Source of the DNA: Erysipelothrix sp. HDW6C
Lineage (GTDB): Bacteria; Bacillota_I; Bacilli_A; Erysipelotrichales; Erysipelotrichaceae
DNA: 64,000 nt
NCBI RefSeq assembly: GCF_011299615.1
Contig: NZ_CP049861.1
Span: 1,488,001 to 1,552,000, forward strand
Direction: 5' to 3'
Position numbers and translations under genes: made by a program. Within the stretch, counting starts at the first letter, position 1; each line of letters begins with the position of its first letter. This document shows, one piece after another, positions 52,941 through 61,896 of the stretch. The notes beneath the pieces were generated by a model. The model was not told the origin of the DNA and searched no databases. It saw nothing but the letters and a program-made list of their open reading frames with translations.

Positions 52941-53870
52941 TTATTCAGTACTCCGTTTTGCTAAAGCAGCAATCAGCGCATCTCTTTGTTCTAAAGTAAG
53001 ACCACTGACGCCCGATGCAAGTCGATGGCCCCCACCGCCAAATTCAGCAACAATATCATTAATTGTATTATTGCGTGAGCGGACGGAACCTTCAAACAAT
53101 CCATCTTCTTCTTGTGTGAAGATTGCCCAAATTGCGAATTCCTCAATTCCAGACATCACATTAACAAAGCCTTTAACTTCACGGCTTGTTGAGTTGATTG
53201 CTTCGAGTTGTGTTTTATCCATCACGATGTATGAGAATGCGTTCTTAACTTGAACATTTTGAACAATTTTATTTTTTAACTCAAATACTGCACGTGGCAT
53301 GGTAAACAAATCTTGATTTAACTTTGTAATATTTGCCCCTTGATCCATAAGGTACGCAGCAGACTGAAGAGTTTTTGATGATACTGCCTCAACTGAAAAT
53401 CGAATCGTATCTGTCAAAATACCACTTAGTAACGTATTAGCAATATCTTCTGTAAATTCCTTATCAAAGGAACGTAAAACATCTGTTACGATTTCACATG
53501 CACTTCCCCGCTTGGTGTCGACAATTTGTACATCACCATATGGATCGACTTCAGGATGATGATCAATCTTAACAAGTTTGTCACCAAGCAAGTAACGCTC
53601 ATCATCAATGCGAGGACGATTTGCTGTATCAATTACAACAGCTAAGAACACTCCCAAATCAGAAACATCGTCCATCATTGGGTAAATCTTGTAATTGTGT
53701 TCATTTGAACCCAGTAAATAAACTGTTTTTTCTGGATAATTGTGTTTAACCCACTTCGCAAATCCACATTGTGACCCCAATGCATCTCCGTCAGGATTCA
53801 CGTGACGGAAAACAGCAATGGTATCGTAAGATTCAATAAGTTTGAGTAATTCTTGATTATTGTTGTTCAT
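52941..53870 (-). CDS. nrnA: DHH-family phosphoesterase (NrnA-like)
   Basis: About 309 residues. DHH domain motifs RHVNPDGDALGSQ, VIDTANRPRID and KIDHHPEVD coordinate Mn; the C-terminal DHHA1 domain ends in GGGGHRLASG. Such proteins degrade nanoRNA and/or pAp, or pGpA-type linear dinucleotides. Start at ATG 53870, overlapping ackA by 14 bases with no Shine-Dalgarno, so translation is probably coupled to ackA. Confidence 0.9.
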   Translation of the reverse strand: MNNNNQELLKLIESYDTIAVFRHVNPDGDALGSQCGFAKWVKHNYPEKTVYLLGSNEHNYKIYPMMDDVSDLGVFLAVVIDTANRPRIDDERYLLGDKLVKIDHHPEVDPYGDVQIVDTKRGSACEIVTDVLRSFDKEFTEDIANTLLSGILTDTIRFSVEAVSSKTLQSAAYLMDQGANITKLNQDLFTMPRAVFELKNKIVQNVQVKNAFSYIVMDKTQLEAINSTSREVKGFVNVMSGIEEFAIWAIFTQEEDGLFEGSVRSRNNTINDIVAEFGGGGHRLASGVSGLTLEQRDALIAALAKRSTE

Positions 53871-55056
53871 TATGAATACGGTATGCGTCTTGCGCAATCA
53901 TGAGTTCTTCGTTTGTTGGTACTACCCAAACATCAACTTTTGATGCATCAGTACTTAATTTCATTTCTTTACCACGTGTTTTAAGATTTAATTCACGATC
54001 GTACTCAATTCCAAGACCTTCTTGGATAACATCAATAATGGATTCACGTGTTCCGCCATCATTTTCACCCAATCCAGCAGTAAAGACGATTGCATCAACA
54101 TGACCCAATTGCATTGCATATGCGCCCACATACTCAAGAGCACGTTGTGCATACATTTTACGTGTTAAGATTGCACGTTCGTGACCTTCTTCAATTGCAT
54201 TTTCAATATCACGAGCATCACTTGAAATACCACTGATTCCAGCCATTCCTGATTTCTTGTTGAAGATATCAAGTACTTCTTCAGCAGTTAGATTTTCTTT
54301 ACGCATGAGATACGTAACGATTGCAGGATCCAAATCACCAGTACGTGTTCCCATGATTAGTCCAGCAAGTGGTGTGAATCCCATCGATGTATTAACACAG
54401 ATTCCATCTTTAACTGCACTGACTGATGCACCGTTTCCTAAGTGTAATGTGATAACATTAAGCCCTTTGGAATCGCGTCCCATAAGTTCAGCAACACGTT
54501 TTGATACATAATCATGTGATACACCATGAGCACCGTAACGGCGAACTTGATGATCTGTGTAGTAGCTGTATGGTAAAGCATACATGTATACTTCTTCAGG
54601 CATTGTTTGGTGGAATGCAGTGTCAAATGCAAAGATGTGCGTTGCAGTTGGTAATGCTTCTTTAAATGCACGGTAACCAATTAGGTTTGCAGGATTATGC
54701 AATGGTGCAAGATCTGAAAGTTCTTCAACTTTTCCAATTGAATAGTCATCACAGATTACGGAACCTGTGAAATATTCCCCACCATGAACAACACGGTGTC
54801 CAGCTGCTTCAATATCACCCAAATCAGAAACAATATTTTTCTCTACAAGACCTTTTAATACAAGATCTGCAGCCATTTTATGGTCTGGAATATCAAGTGT
54901 GATTGTTTCTTTTTTACCATCATATTTAAATGTAAGGATTGAGTCATTCAATCCAATACGTTCTACAATACCATTTACAAGTTCTGTTGCTTCTGGCATA
55001 TCTAAGAGCTGGAATTTTAGTGAACTTGATCCAGCGTTAACTGCTAATACTTTCAT
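53857..55056 (-). CDS. ackA: Acetate kinase
   Basis: Makes ATP and acetate from acetyl phosphate; 399 residues. VNAGSSSLKFQL (start), FDTAFHQTMP, RRYGAHGVSH, HLGNGASVSAV and FTAGLGENDGGTRE are all classical. The ATG overlaps the ylxM stop as ATGA. Its place between ylxM and nrnA is unusual; pta is not adjacent. Confidence 0.97.
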   Translation of the reverse strand: MKVLAVNAGSSSLKFQLLDMPEATELVNGIVERIGLNDSILTFKYDGKKETITLDIPDHKMAADLVLKGLVEKNIVSDLGDIEAAGHRVVHGGEYFTGSVICDDYSIGKVEELSDLAPLHNPANLIGYRAFKEALPTATHIFAFDTAFHQTMPEEVYMYALPYSYYTDHQVRRYGAHGVSHDYVSKRVAELMGRDSKGLNVITLHLGNGASVSAVKDGICVNTSMGFTPLAGLIMGTRTGDLDPAIVTYLMRKENLTAEEVLDIFNKKSGMAGISGISSDARDIENAIEEGHERAILTRKMYAQRALEYVGAYAMQLGHVDAIVFTAGLGENDGGTRESIIDVIQEGLGIEYDRELNLKTRGKEMKLSTDASKVDVWVVPTNEELMIAQDAYRIHNEQQ

Positions 55057-55367
55057 AGTTTTCTCCCTTTTTCGAATGTCTCGAGTATTGTGTTTACATC
55101 ATCATTATTTAGCGCATTGAGTTGAATGAACAAGTTTTCGTAGGTCTGTGCCATCCCTAACTTTGCTTCATACTCTTCCAATAATTTCGTGGTACGATTC
55201 AAATTATCGAATACTGCCGCACGACTGATTTCTAAGATATCGGCAATTTCTTGATACGATAAATCTTCATGATAATAGTACGTGAATACTTCACGCTGAC
55301 GCTCTGTCAGCAAACTCTCATAATAATCAAACAGTTTGTTAAGAAAAACTGCTTTTTCAACACCCAT
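55053..55367 (-). CDS. ylxM: YlxM-family putative DNA-binding protein
   Basis: 104 residues, sigma-70 region-4-like helix-turn-helix: LLTERQREVFTYYYHEDLSY then QEIADILEISRAAVFDNL. YlxM proteins are encoded with ffh/ftsY and linked to the signal recognition particle pathway. Here ftsY precedes it and ffh is missing. ATG 55367 follows the ftsY stop; a GTG at 55379 is in frame. Confidence 0.92.
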   Translation of the reverse strand: MGVEKAVFLNKLFDYYESLLTERQREVFTYYYHEDLSYQEIADILEISRAAVFDNLNRTTKLLEEYEAKLGMAQTYENLFIQLNALNNDDVNTILETFEKGRKL

Positions 55368-55368
55368 C

Positions 55369-56316
55369 TTAACTACCACTCACAAGATTGTAGAGGTAGG
55401 CCTCAATGTCAAATGGACGTAAATCTTCCATTTTTTCACCCAAACCAATGTGACTCACCTTGATACCAAGTTCATCCTTGATACTGAGGAGCACACCACC
55501 TTTTGGTGAACCATCGAGTTTCGTTACAATAAGTGAGTCGACCGGCGTTACTTCGGTAAATAATTTTGCTTGCGACAACCCATTTTGTCCCGTATTCCCA
55601 TCAATGACAAGATATGTATGATCAATTGATCCGACTTCACGTTCAAGAACACGTTTCATCTTTGCAAGTTCATTCATGAGATTGACTTTATTCTGCAATC
55701 GACCTGCACTATCACAAATCATAATGTCATAGTTATTTTCTTTTGCATGGCGTGCAGCATCAACATAAACCGATGCAGCATCGCGACCTTCGTCACCACC
55801 AATAAAGTCAACACCAATTTCGTCAGCCCACACCTTTAGCTGATTACTCCCGGCTGCTCTAAATGTGTCACCACCAACAAGAAGTACTTTCTTTCCTTCT
55901 TCTTTATAATGGTACGCAAGCTTGGCACAAGTGGTAGTTTTACCCGAGCCATTTACACCAACAACTAGTATAGCATTTAGACGACCATCTGCAAGTGCGT
56001 ACGGCGTGATGTTTTCGCCATACTGACGGTACATAACGTCCGCAAGTGTCTCTAAACTCTCTTCTTGCGTCATTGAAGGCTTAATTTCTTTGCGAAATGC
56101 CTTGATTATTTTTTGTGCACTTTTGAGTGAAACGTCCGATTGAATAAGCACGGCAAGTAAATGGTCATACCACGCGTCATCAAATTTTGGTTTTCCAACG
56201 AACATTTCTTTCAATTTATTTCCAAAAGTAGCCTTCGTAGAATTCAGTCCAGTCGAATACAATTCTTTGTCTTCTTTTTTAGAAAAAGACTTCTTTAATT
56301 TATCAAAGAATCCCAT
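55369..56316 (-). CDS. ftsY: Signal recognition particle receptor FtsY
   Basis: SRP GTPase receptor, 315 residues, with a short basic N-terminus, N domain (about 25-110), and G domain: GVNGSGKTTTCAKLA, GGDTFRAAGSNQL, DSAGRLQNK and VTKLDGSPKGG. ATG overlaps the smc stop as TAATG, with AAGGAGG ten bases upstream. Confidence 0.96.
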   Translation of the reverse strand: MGFFDKLKKSFSKKEDKELYSTGLNSTKATFGNKLKEMFVGKPKFDDAWYDHLLAVLIQSDVSLKSAQKIIKAFRKEIKPSMTQEESLETLADVMYRQYGENITPYALADGRLNAILVVGVNGSGKTTTCAKLAYHYKEEGKKVLLVGGDTFRAAGSNQLKVWADEIGVDFIGGDEGRDAASVYVDAARHAKENNYDIMICDSAGRLQNKVNLMNELAKMKRVLEREVGSIDHTYLVIDGNTGQNGLSQAKLFTEVTPVDSLIVTKLDGSPKGGVLLSIKDELGIKVSHIGLGEKMEDLRPFDIEAYLYNLVSGS

Positions 56317-59240
56317 TATGCTTGTGCCTCCTTCAATTCAATCGCTTCATCTAACTTAACACGCAACATTGATGAAACACCTTTCGTTGGCATTGTGACT
56401 CCATACAGAACATCTGCTTGAGCCATTGTACCAGGACGGTGTGTAATAACAATAAACTGTGTATCATCACTAAAGTTGCGAATATAGTTCGCAAATCGTT
56501 CAACGTTTGCAGAATCAAGAGCAGCTTCTACCTCATCAAAAATACATAAAGGTACATGACGTGCTTTTAAAATCGCAAACAAAGTTGAAATTGCAATCAG
56601 TGATTTCTCACCACCAGAGAAGAGTCGAATGTTTTGAACTGATTTCCCTGGGGGTTGCACATCAATATCAACACCTGTATTAAGAAGATCATTTTCGTCT
56701 TCAAGAATCAACTTAGCCTTACCGCCTCCAAAGAGTGCACTAAAGACAATCGGTAGTTCCTTGTTAATCTTATCAAACATTTCTTTGAACTGAACGACCA
56801 TAATTTCGTCCATCTCTTCAATAACACTTAAAAGTTTATCGCGCGCTTCGACAAGATCACCGAGTTGTTTTGTATAGAACTCAAAACGCTCACTTGTTTC
56901 TGCATATTCTTCCGGCGCTTCAAGGTTTACATTACCCAATGCATTGATTTCATTGCGAAGTTTAAGGACTTCATCACGACTCATCGCTGCATCTTCATCG
57001 TAAATATTCTCTAAAGCATAGTCGAATGTCATTTGGTATTCTGAAGACAAACGTTCCAACCCAGATTCGAGCTTGGTATTATTCTTGGTTGTTTCCAAGA
57101 TTAACCCATGACGCTCTTGGGTTAATTTGTTCAAATCGGTACGGTATTGACGAATTAATACTTCTTTTCGTTGGATATCGCCACTCAATGCATGACGACG
57201 TTCTCGCAGTAATGCAAGATTTGTCGTCAACTCATCCCGTTCCATATATGCACGGTTAAGTTGAACAACAATGTCATCCCCTTGCTCTTCAGGCGCTATT
57301 TCATCGGGATTCATTTCTTCGTATTCCATTTTTAAGCGTTCGTATTTGGATCGTTTTACATCCAAGAGTGGTTCCAACTGTGCAAGCGCAATACGGCGTT
57401 GCATGAGTGTATCACCAGCATCTTTATTCTCGATATTGAGTTTATTCATCAAATTTTCTTCATTAATCAAGGCATCTTTTTTGGCAGCAATCTCTGTCTC
57501 AAGATTTTCCTTGTCACGTTTAAGGGTCAACATCGATGTATTATTTGCTCTGTTTTTACCACCGGACATGGTACCACCACGATGAATAACATCACCATCT
57601 AAAGTAACGAGTTTATAGTTGTACTGAAGACGCTTGGCGATAACATTCGCAGATTCAATCGTATCGACAACCAAGACATTGCCTAAGAGGCTGTCACGTA
57701 AATCATCGTACACTTCATCATTGATTACAAAGTCACTCGCAACACCCAAGTAACCTTGCGCATGCGTTGCAACCGTAACTGCATCATTGGCAACACTACG
57801 CGGTCTCGCAACACTTAAAGGTATAAATGTAGCCCGACCTGCACCATTTTTCTTTAGGAAATTAATGGCATTCACCGCAGCCTTATCATCATCCGTTACC
57901 AAATGCATAATTGAGCCAGCAAGCGCTGTTGTAATGGCAACTTCATAATCATCTTTCGCTGTAAACACATTTCCGATAACATCATGAATTCCAAACAGTG
58001 ACGCCTTGTTGTTCATAACTGCTTGCACACCATGATTGGATTCAAACGGTCTTTCAAGTCTTGAATTAATAATATCAAGACGATTGGACAATTGATTGAT
58101 TGCAGATTGCAATGTTCCAACGGATTGTTGTTGGTCAGCAATCTTGCGATTGCGCTCGTAGTTAGACTCAACCAAGAACTCAACTTCAGCACTCAACTCA
58201 GTATGGCGCTCTTTTCGGTCATCATACTCAAGTTTCGCGTCATTCATTAATGCATACATTTCTTGTGCTTTGGCTTTTTTATCACCAACCTCAAGTGTGT
58301 ATTTACGACGCTCATCAATTTCAACCTTACGCGTCTCTAAGAGTCCAATTTCGCGAACATACGACATCATCAGTTCTTGTGCCTTGGATATATCTTGATC
58401 CATCTTATACATTTCTTGACGCTTAGCTTCAAGTTCGTGATCATAGACCCCTTCACTTGTTTCAATCGATGCAATCTCAGCATCTACTTTAAACATCTGT
58501 TCTTTTATCTTTTCATTGGCATCGGTGAACTCTTTGATATCACGCACTAAAACAGACACCTCAACTTCTTGAAGCATCTCTTTTTTGTTCTTATAGAGTT
58601 CTGCTTTTTTTGCAGCGCGTTTCAACGAATTGACTTGGCGTTCCACCTCATCAACAATATCTTGCATACGATCCATGTTTTCTTTGGTACGTTCAAGCTT
58701 ACTAATCGACTCAATTTTACGCTTTTTGTATTTTGACACTCCGGCTGCTTCTTCGAAGATTACCCGACGTTCTAATGGTTTTGCTTCTGCAAAATATGAA
58801 ATCGTCCCTTGTGAAATGATCGATAGAGAATCACGCCCTAGACCTGTATCCATGACCAAGTCATGAATATCACGCAAGCGACATGAAACCTTATTAATTA
58901 GATATTCCGATTCACGTGTATCACGATACAAGCGACGCGTCACTTCAACTTCTTCATATTCACTGTTCAACACCTTATGCTCATTGTCAAAAACAAGTGT
59001 TACTTCGGCTAAATTTACCTTTTTACGATTCTCAGAACCATTAAAAATAACGTCAGTCATGCTTGACCCACGCATCGATTTAACGGATTGCTCTCCAAGT
59101 ACCCAGCGTATTGCATCACTGATATTACTCTTACCACAACCGTTAGGTCCAACAACACCGGTTACTGGATCGTCAAAATTTATAATTACTCTGTCCGCAA
59201 AGGATTTAAACCCTTGCATTTCAATTTTCTTGAGGAACAT
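56316..59240 (-). CDS. smc: Chromosome partition protein SMC with short coiled-coil arms
   Basis: 974 residues. Walker A GPNGCGKSNISDAIRW near the N-terminus, N-terminal arm about 180-410, hinge about 415-570 (GIHDVIGNVF to DGDVIHRGGTMSGG), C-terminal arm about 570-770, signature LFSGGEKSLIAIS, Walker B IFDEVEAALD. B. subtilis SMC has about 1186 residues, so each arm is roughly 100 residues shorter while head and hinge are complete. Start at ATG 59240 with GGGGG; GTG 59258 is in frame but unlikely. First gene of the smc-ftsY run. Confidence 0.95.
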   Translation of the reverse strand: MFLKKIEMQGFKSFADRVIINFDDPVTGVVGPNGCGKSNISDAIRWVLGEQSVKSMRGSSMTDVIFNGSENRKKVNLAEVTLVFDNEHKVLNSEYEEVEVTRRLYRDTRESEYLINKVSCRLRDIHDLVMDTGLGRDSLSIISQGTISYFAEAKPLERRVIFEEAAGVSKYKKRKIESISKLERTKENMDRMQDIVDEVERQVNSLKRAAKKAELYKNKKEMLQEVEVSVLVRDIKEFTDANEKIKEQMFKVDAEIASIETSEGVYDHELEAKRQEMYKMDQDISKAQELMMSYVREIGLLETRKVEIDERRKYTLEVGDKKAKAQEMYALMNDAKLEYDDRKERHTELSAEVEFLVESNYERNRKIADQQQSVGTLQSAINQLSNRLDIINSRLERPFESNHGVQAVMNNKASLFGIHDVIGNVFTAKDDYEVAITTALAGSIMHLVTDDDKAAVNAINFLKKNGAGRATFIPLSVARPRSVANDAVTVATHAQGYLGVASDFVINDEVYDDLRDSLLGNVLVVDTIESANVIAKRLQYNYKLVTLDGDVIHRGGTMSGGKNRANNTSMLTLKRDKENLETEIAAKKDALINEENLMNKLNIENKDAGDTLMQRRIALAQLEPLLDVKRSKYERLKMEYEEMNPDEIAPEEQGDDIVVQLNRAYMERDELTTNLALLRERRHALSGDIQRKEVLIRQYRTDLNKLTQERHGLILETTKNNTKLESGLERLSSEYQMTFDYALENIYDEDAAMSRDEVLKLRNEINALGNVNLEAPEEYAETSERFEFYTKQLGDLVEARDKLLSVIEEMDEIMVVQFKEMFDKINKELPIVFSALFGGGKAKLILEDENDLLNTGVDIDVQPPGKSVQNIRLFSGGEKSLIAISTLFAILKARHVPLCIFDEVEAALDSANVERFANYIRNFSDDTQFIVITHRPGTMAQADVLYGVTMPTKGVSSMLRVKLDEAIELKEAQA

Positions 59241-59265
59241 AGAAACCCCCATTCTCACCGTAGTT

Positions 59266-59271
59266 ATTATA
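59266..59271 (-). promoter_or_regulatory. -10 element of smc
   Basis: TATAAT on the minus strand, 26 bases before the ATG; only a weak TTCAAT at -35. Confidence 0.45.
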
Positions 59272-59311
59272 GCGTATATAGACTAAGAATTGAAGTTTTT
59301 AAACTGCATAT

Positions 59312-59340
59312 TTGATTTATTCGTATCATCGTGGTATTGT
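59312..59340 (+). promoter_or_regulatory. Promoter of the thioredoxin-like membrane protein gene
   Basis: TTGATT (59312-59317), 17 bases, TATTGT (59335-59340), 24 bases before the ATG at 59365; divergent from smc. Confidence 0.55.
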
Positions 59341-59364
59341 TATCTATATGAGTTAGGAGGAAAT

Positions 59365-59886
59365 ATGCGAAAAAGAATCTTATTTATTGCATTTACAGCT
59401 GTCGCGCTTGTCGCAACATTCGTTGTATTGTACAGACAATTCGGTAGTGAAACAGTAGCGATGTCGCGAACTGTCGATACCGTGGATTCCGTTATCACTC
59501 ACTCTATAAAATTAAGTGAAATATCAGAATTTGCTAAAGAAAATCCTGGTGAGCACGTCTTCTTACTCCGCGATGGAAACGCAGACTCCGATTATGTAAT
59601 CGATACAGTCTTGACACCCCTAGCAATGGAGCAAGCAGAACGCCCGACACCTAATATCGTATCTGTTGATATGACATCGTCACAAGAAATGACGGTGACA
59701 CGTTTAAAAAACATGTTTAGTGTTGATTCATATCCCGCATTTATTTATGCAAGTTATGATACCTCAAAGAATACGTTGGTGACAAAATCAAGTATTTCAT
59801 TTGATACCAACAAACCAATGACAAGTGATGAACTTCGTACATGGTTCTTCAACAATAAACTTTGGACCGGTCCTTATAAATCATAG
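59365..59886 (+). CDS. Membrane-anchored protein with thioredoxin-like features, unknown function
   Basis: 173 residues. MRKR then one hydrophobic segment (5-23) serves as anchor or signal, leaving the rest outside. The outside part alternates strands and helices (EHVFLLRDGN, PNIVSVDMT) and ends the core with DSYPAFIYASYD, resembling the cis-proline strand of thioredoxins. No CxxC is present, so it should not be a thiol oxidoreductase; an extracytoplasmic binding or accessory role is possible. ATG 59365 follows TTAGGAGGAA. Its stop codon lies in the loop of a terminator. Confidence 0.75.
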   Translation: MRKRILFIAFTAVALVATFVVLYRQFGSETVAMSRTVDTVDSVITHSIKLSEISEFAKENPGEHVFLLRDGNADSDYVIDTVLTPLAMEQAERPTPNIVSVDMTSSQEMTVTRLKNMFSVDSYPAFIYASYDTSKNTLVTKSSISFDTNKPMTSDELRTWFFNNKLWTGPYKS

Positions 59887-59898
59887 GACCGTTTTTTT
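59868..59898 (+). terminator. Terminator overlapping the end of the thioredoxin-like gene
   Basis: CGGTCC / GGACCG (59868-59873, 59886-59891), 12-base loop, then T7. The last codons and the stop are inside the hairpin. Confidence 0.75.
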
Positions 59899-59916
59899 AT
59901 GACAAGGAGTCACTTT

Positions 59917-60354
59917 ATGACATTTACAATTCGAGAAGCAATACAAAGCGATGCCCTATCCATCAACACCATCAATAAGGAATCCTTGGGATATGATATT
60001 TCCCTTGAACTAACAACCCAACAACTAAATGCTGCGCTGATTAATCCTGATCACACCATCTATGTCGCATTGGATGACAATACCGTCATTGGGTACATTC
60101 ACTTTTGCCTTTACACCTCATTTCTTGCACCACAAGAATACTTAATAATGGAACTTGCTGCCGATACACGGTATCAAGGTCAAGGTGTAGGACGCCAATT
60201 AATGAATAGTTTGGAGCACGAAGCACAATTGCATGGTATCTCCCTTATCCGATTGGGCTCAGGCACCCACCGCCACGGAGCCCACGCATTCTATGAAAGC
60301 ATGGGGTATTCCTCGACCAAAGAACAGCGCATTTTTAAAAAAGAACTTGACTAA
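59917..60354 (+). CDS. GNAT-family N-acetyltransferase
   Basis: 145 residues. Acetyl-CoA loop with LAADTRYQGQGVGRQLMNSL (Q/RxxGxG/A pattern) at about 85-105, and the C-terminal AHAFYESMGYS typical of GNAT enzymes. Substrate unknown. Start at ATG 59917 with AAGGAG seven bases before; an ATG at 59899 lies inside the preceding terminator. It is the second plus-strand gene of the small divergent island. Confidence 0.9.
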   Translation: MTFTIREAIQSDALSINTINKESLGYDISLELTTQQLNAALINPDHTIYVALDDNTVIGYIHFCLYTSFLAPQEYLIMELAADTRYQGQGVGRQLMNSLEHEAQLHGISLIRLGSGTHRHGAHAFYESMGYSSTKEQRIFKKELD

Positions 60355-60385
60355 AAAGGACATTCTCATTCAGAATGTCCTTTCT
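60353..60385. terminator. Bidirectional terminator
   Basis: AAAGGACATTCT / AGAATGTCCTTT 12-base stem with five-base loop, flanked by A and T runs, between convergent genes. Confidence 0.85.
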
Positions 60386-61179
60386 TATGCAGCGAAAAGT
60401 CTTGTAATAAGCTCAACTCCTAAAGATTCATAACGAAGATCACGAAGTCTTACCCCATAATCAATATAGTGCATAGCACGCAGAAACCAAAGAACACGAA
60501 ACAGTGATCGACTTGGAATTTGTAGGGGCCGTATCGCTTGGTATCCATCCACAAACGCACGTCTTGATACATCATCGACAAGTGTGTCTTGAAACATGCC
60601 AATGCAATCTGCTGCAGCAATATCATGAGCAACCATTTCAAAATCAATCAGAACGTTCTCATCATTACTGCGTTTGATATTATTGAGCAAGAAGTCACCA
60701 TGAATGACACACGTATCCAAATTGTCAAATTCTGCATCAGCTACGTGGACATCGGGCTCTATGCTGAGAAAGGCCTGTTTCAATTGGTCATAACCTGCAT
60801 GTTCCTTCATGCGCCCATGAAGTTCACGCACACGAATCGATGGAAAATCAGCAGATTTCAATCCAACAATCTTCGGTGCGGCGTTGTGAAATTTTGCGAG
60901 CATTGCTCCAAGAGCACGCGGTTCAATTGCGCCAACACTTTGATAATCAACATATGGATACGCAATAAGCAACTTCTTGGCATCAACATGAATCAGCGCA
61001 TTGGGATGGGTTGCTTGATAGTACATAAACTCATTATTAAAATAAGAAAACTCGGGATAGCATTTTACAAACAAACGCATGCCATATTTGAGGCTAAAAC
61101 CCACAAAATGTTGATTATGAGATCTGTAGGAAGTCAGTTCAAACTCACCTTGAAATAAATCATTCAGATACGATATCAT
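60385..61179 (-). CDS. Aminoglycoside phosphotransferase-fold kinase
   Basis: 264 residues. The catalytic loop CVIHGDFLLNNI (Asp about 161) and the metal-binding LIDFEMVAHD define the APH/choline kinase fold; GMRLFVKCYP holds the ATP-binding lysine. Substrate not evident; relatives include fructosamine, homoserine and antibiotic kinases. ATG 61179 with GGAGG. Single gene between two terminators. Confidence 0.82.
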   Translation of the reverse strand: MISYLNDLFQGEFELTSYRSHNQHFVGFSLKYGMRLFVKCYPEFSYFNNEFMYYQATHPNALIHVDAKKLLIAYPYVDYQSVGAIEPRALGAMLAKFHNAAPKIVGLKSADFPSIRVRELHGRMKEHAGYDQLKQAFLSIEPDVHVADAEFDNLDTCVIHGDFLLNNIKRSNDENVLIDFEMVAHDIAAADCIGMFQDTLVDDVSRRAFVDGYQAIRPLQIPSRSLFRVLWFLRAMHYIDYGVRLRDLRYESLGVELITRLFAA

Positions 61180-61193
61180 ACGATGCCTCCATA

Positions 61194-61217
61194 TAAAAAA
61201 AGAGTATTGCTACTCTT
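61194..61217 (-). terminator. Terminator of the yhbY-nadD-rsfS-mtnN operon
   Basis: AAGAGTA / TACTCTT stem with four-base loop (61200-61206, 61211-61217) followed by T6 on the minus strand. Confidence 0.8.
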
Positions 61218-61218
61218 A

Positions 61219-61896
61219 TTATAGTTTATCAACAAATAACTTACAAATTAGGGCCGAGTTCTTTGCAGCTACTGGCAAATACTCATCAAACGTAATTTCA
61301 TTTCCATCTTCAAAAGTAACATCGGAAAGACCTCTTAAAACAATGAACGGTGTTTTTGATCGTTGGCAAACTGCGGCAATGGCTGCCGCCTCCATTTCGA
61401 CACAGATGGCATCCGTGAACACTTCTTGAATACGTTTAAATTCAGGTTGATGTTTTGTAATAAATTGATCTCCCGTTACAATAAGTCCCACATGATACGG
61501 TTTATCCATTGTTTGTAAGACATCCTGGGCAAGGTTCACAAGCGTAGGATTACTTGAGAAAATGAATCGTGGGTCGGTGTGCGTATCCGGTCCAATAAAG
61601 AGGTCGTGATACTGTAATTGCGTCGCAACAACAATATCCCCGACTTTTTGGTCTAATTGCAAACCGCCAGCACTCCCAATATTCAATACCGCTTCAGGCT
61701 TGAATGCTTGAATGAGTGTTGAGGCAGTATATGCTGCATTAACCTTACCAACACCACTCAGTGCAACCACTACACTTTTACCACTCAATGTACCTTGCCA
61801 CGTCTTAACATGGTGGACATCCACTTCAATACTATCTTCCATAAGCGCCGTCAATGCTTGCACTTCTTCAATCATTGCACCAATAATAACAATCAT
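61219..61896 (-). CDS. mtnN: 5'-methylthioadenosine/S-adenosylhomocysteine nucleosidase
   Basis: 225 residues. GAMIEEVQAL start, GSAGGL in the purine site, CVEMEAAAIAAVC (catalytic Glu region, about 172) and LRGLSDV with the catalytic Asp. Recycles by-products of methylation; it follows a methyltransferase gene and overlaps it by four bases. Confidence 0.95.
   Translation of the reverse strand: MIVIIGAMIEEVQALTALMEDSIEVDVHHVKTWQGTLSGKSVVVALSGVGKVNAAYTASTLIQAFKPEAVLNIGSAGGLQLDQKVGDIVVATQLQYHDLFIGPDTHTDPRFIFSSNPTLVNLAQDVLQTMDKPYHVGLIVTGDQFITKHQPEFKRIQEVFTDAICVEMEAAAIAAVCQRSKTPFIVLRGLSDVTFEDGNEITFDEYLPVAAKNSALICKLFVDKL

Noticed and set aside
53857-53897. Longer N-terminus of nrnA from 53897
   Set aside because: It would overlap ackA by 41 bases and starts at a weak codon; ATG 53870 aligns with the family.
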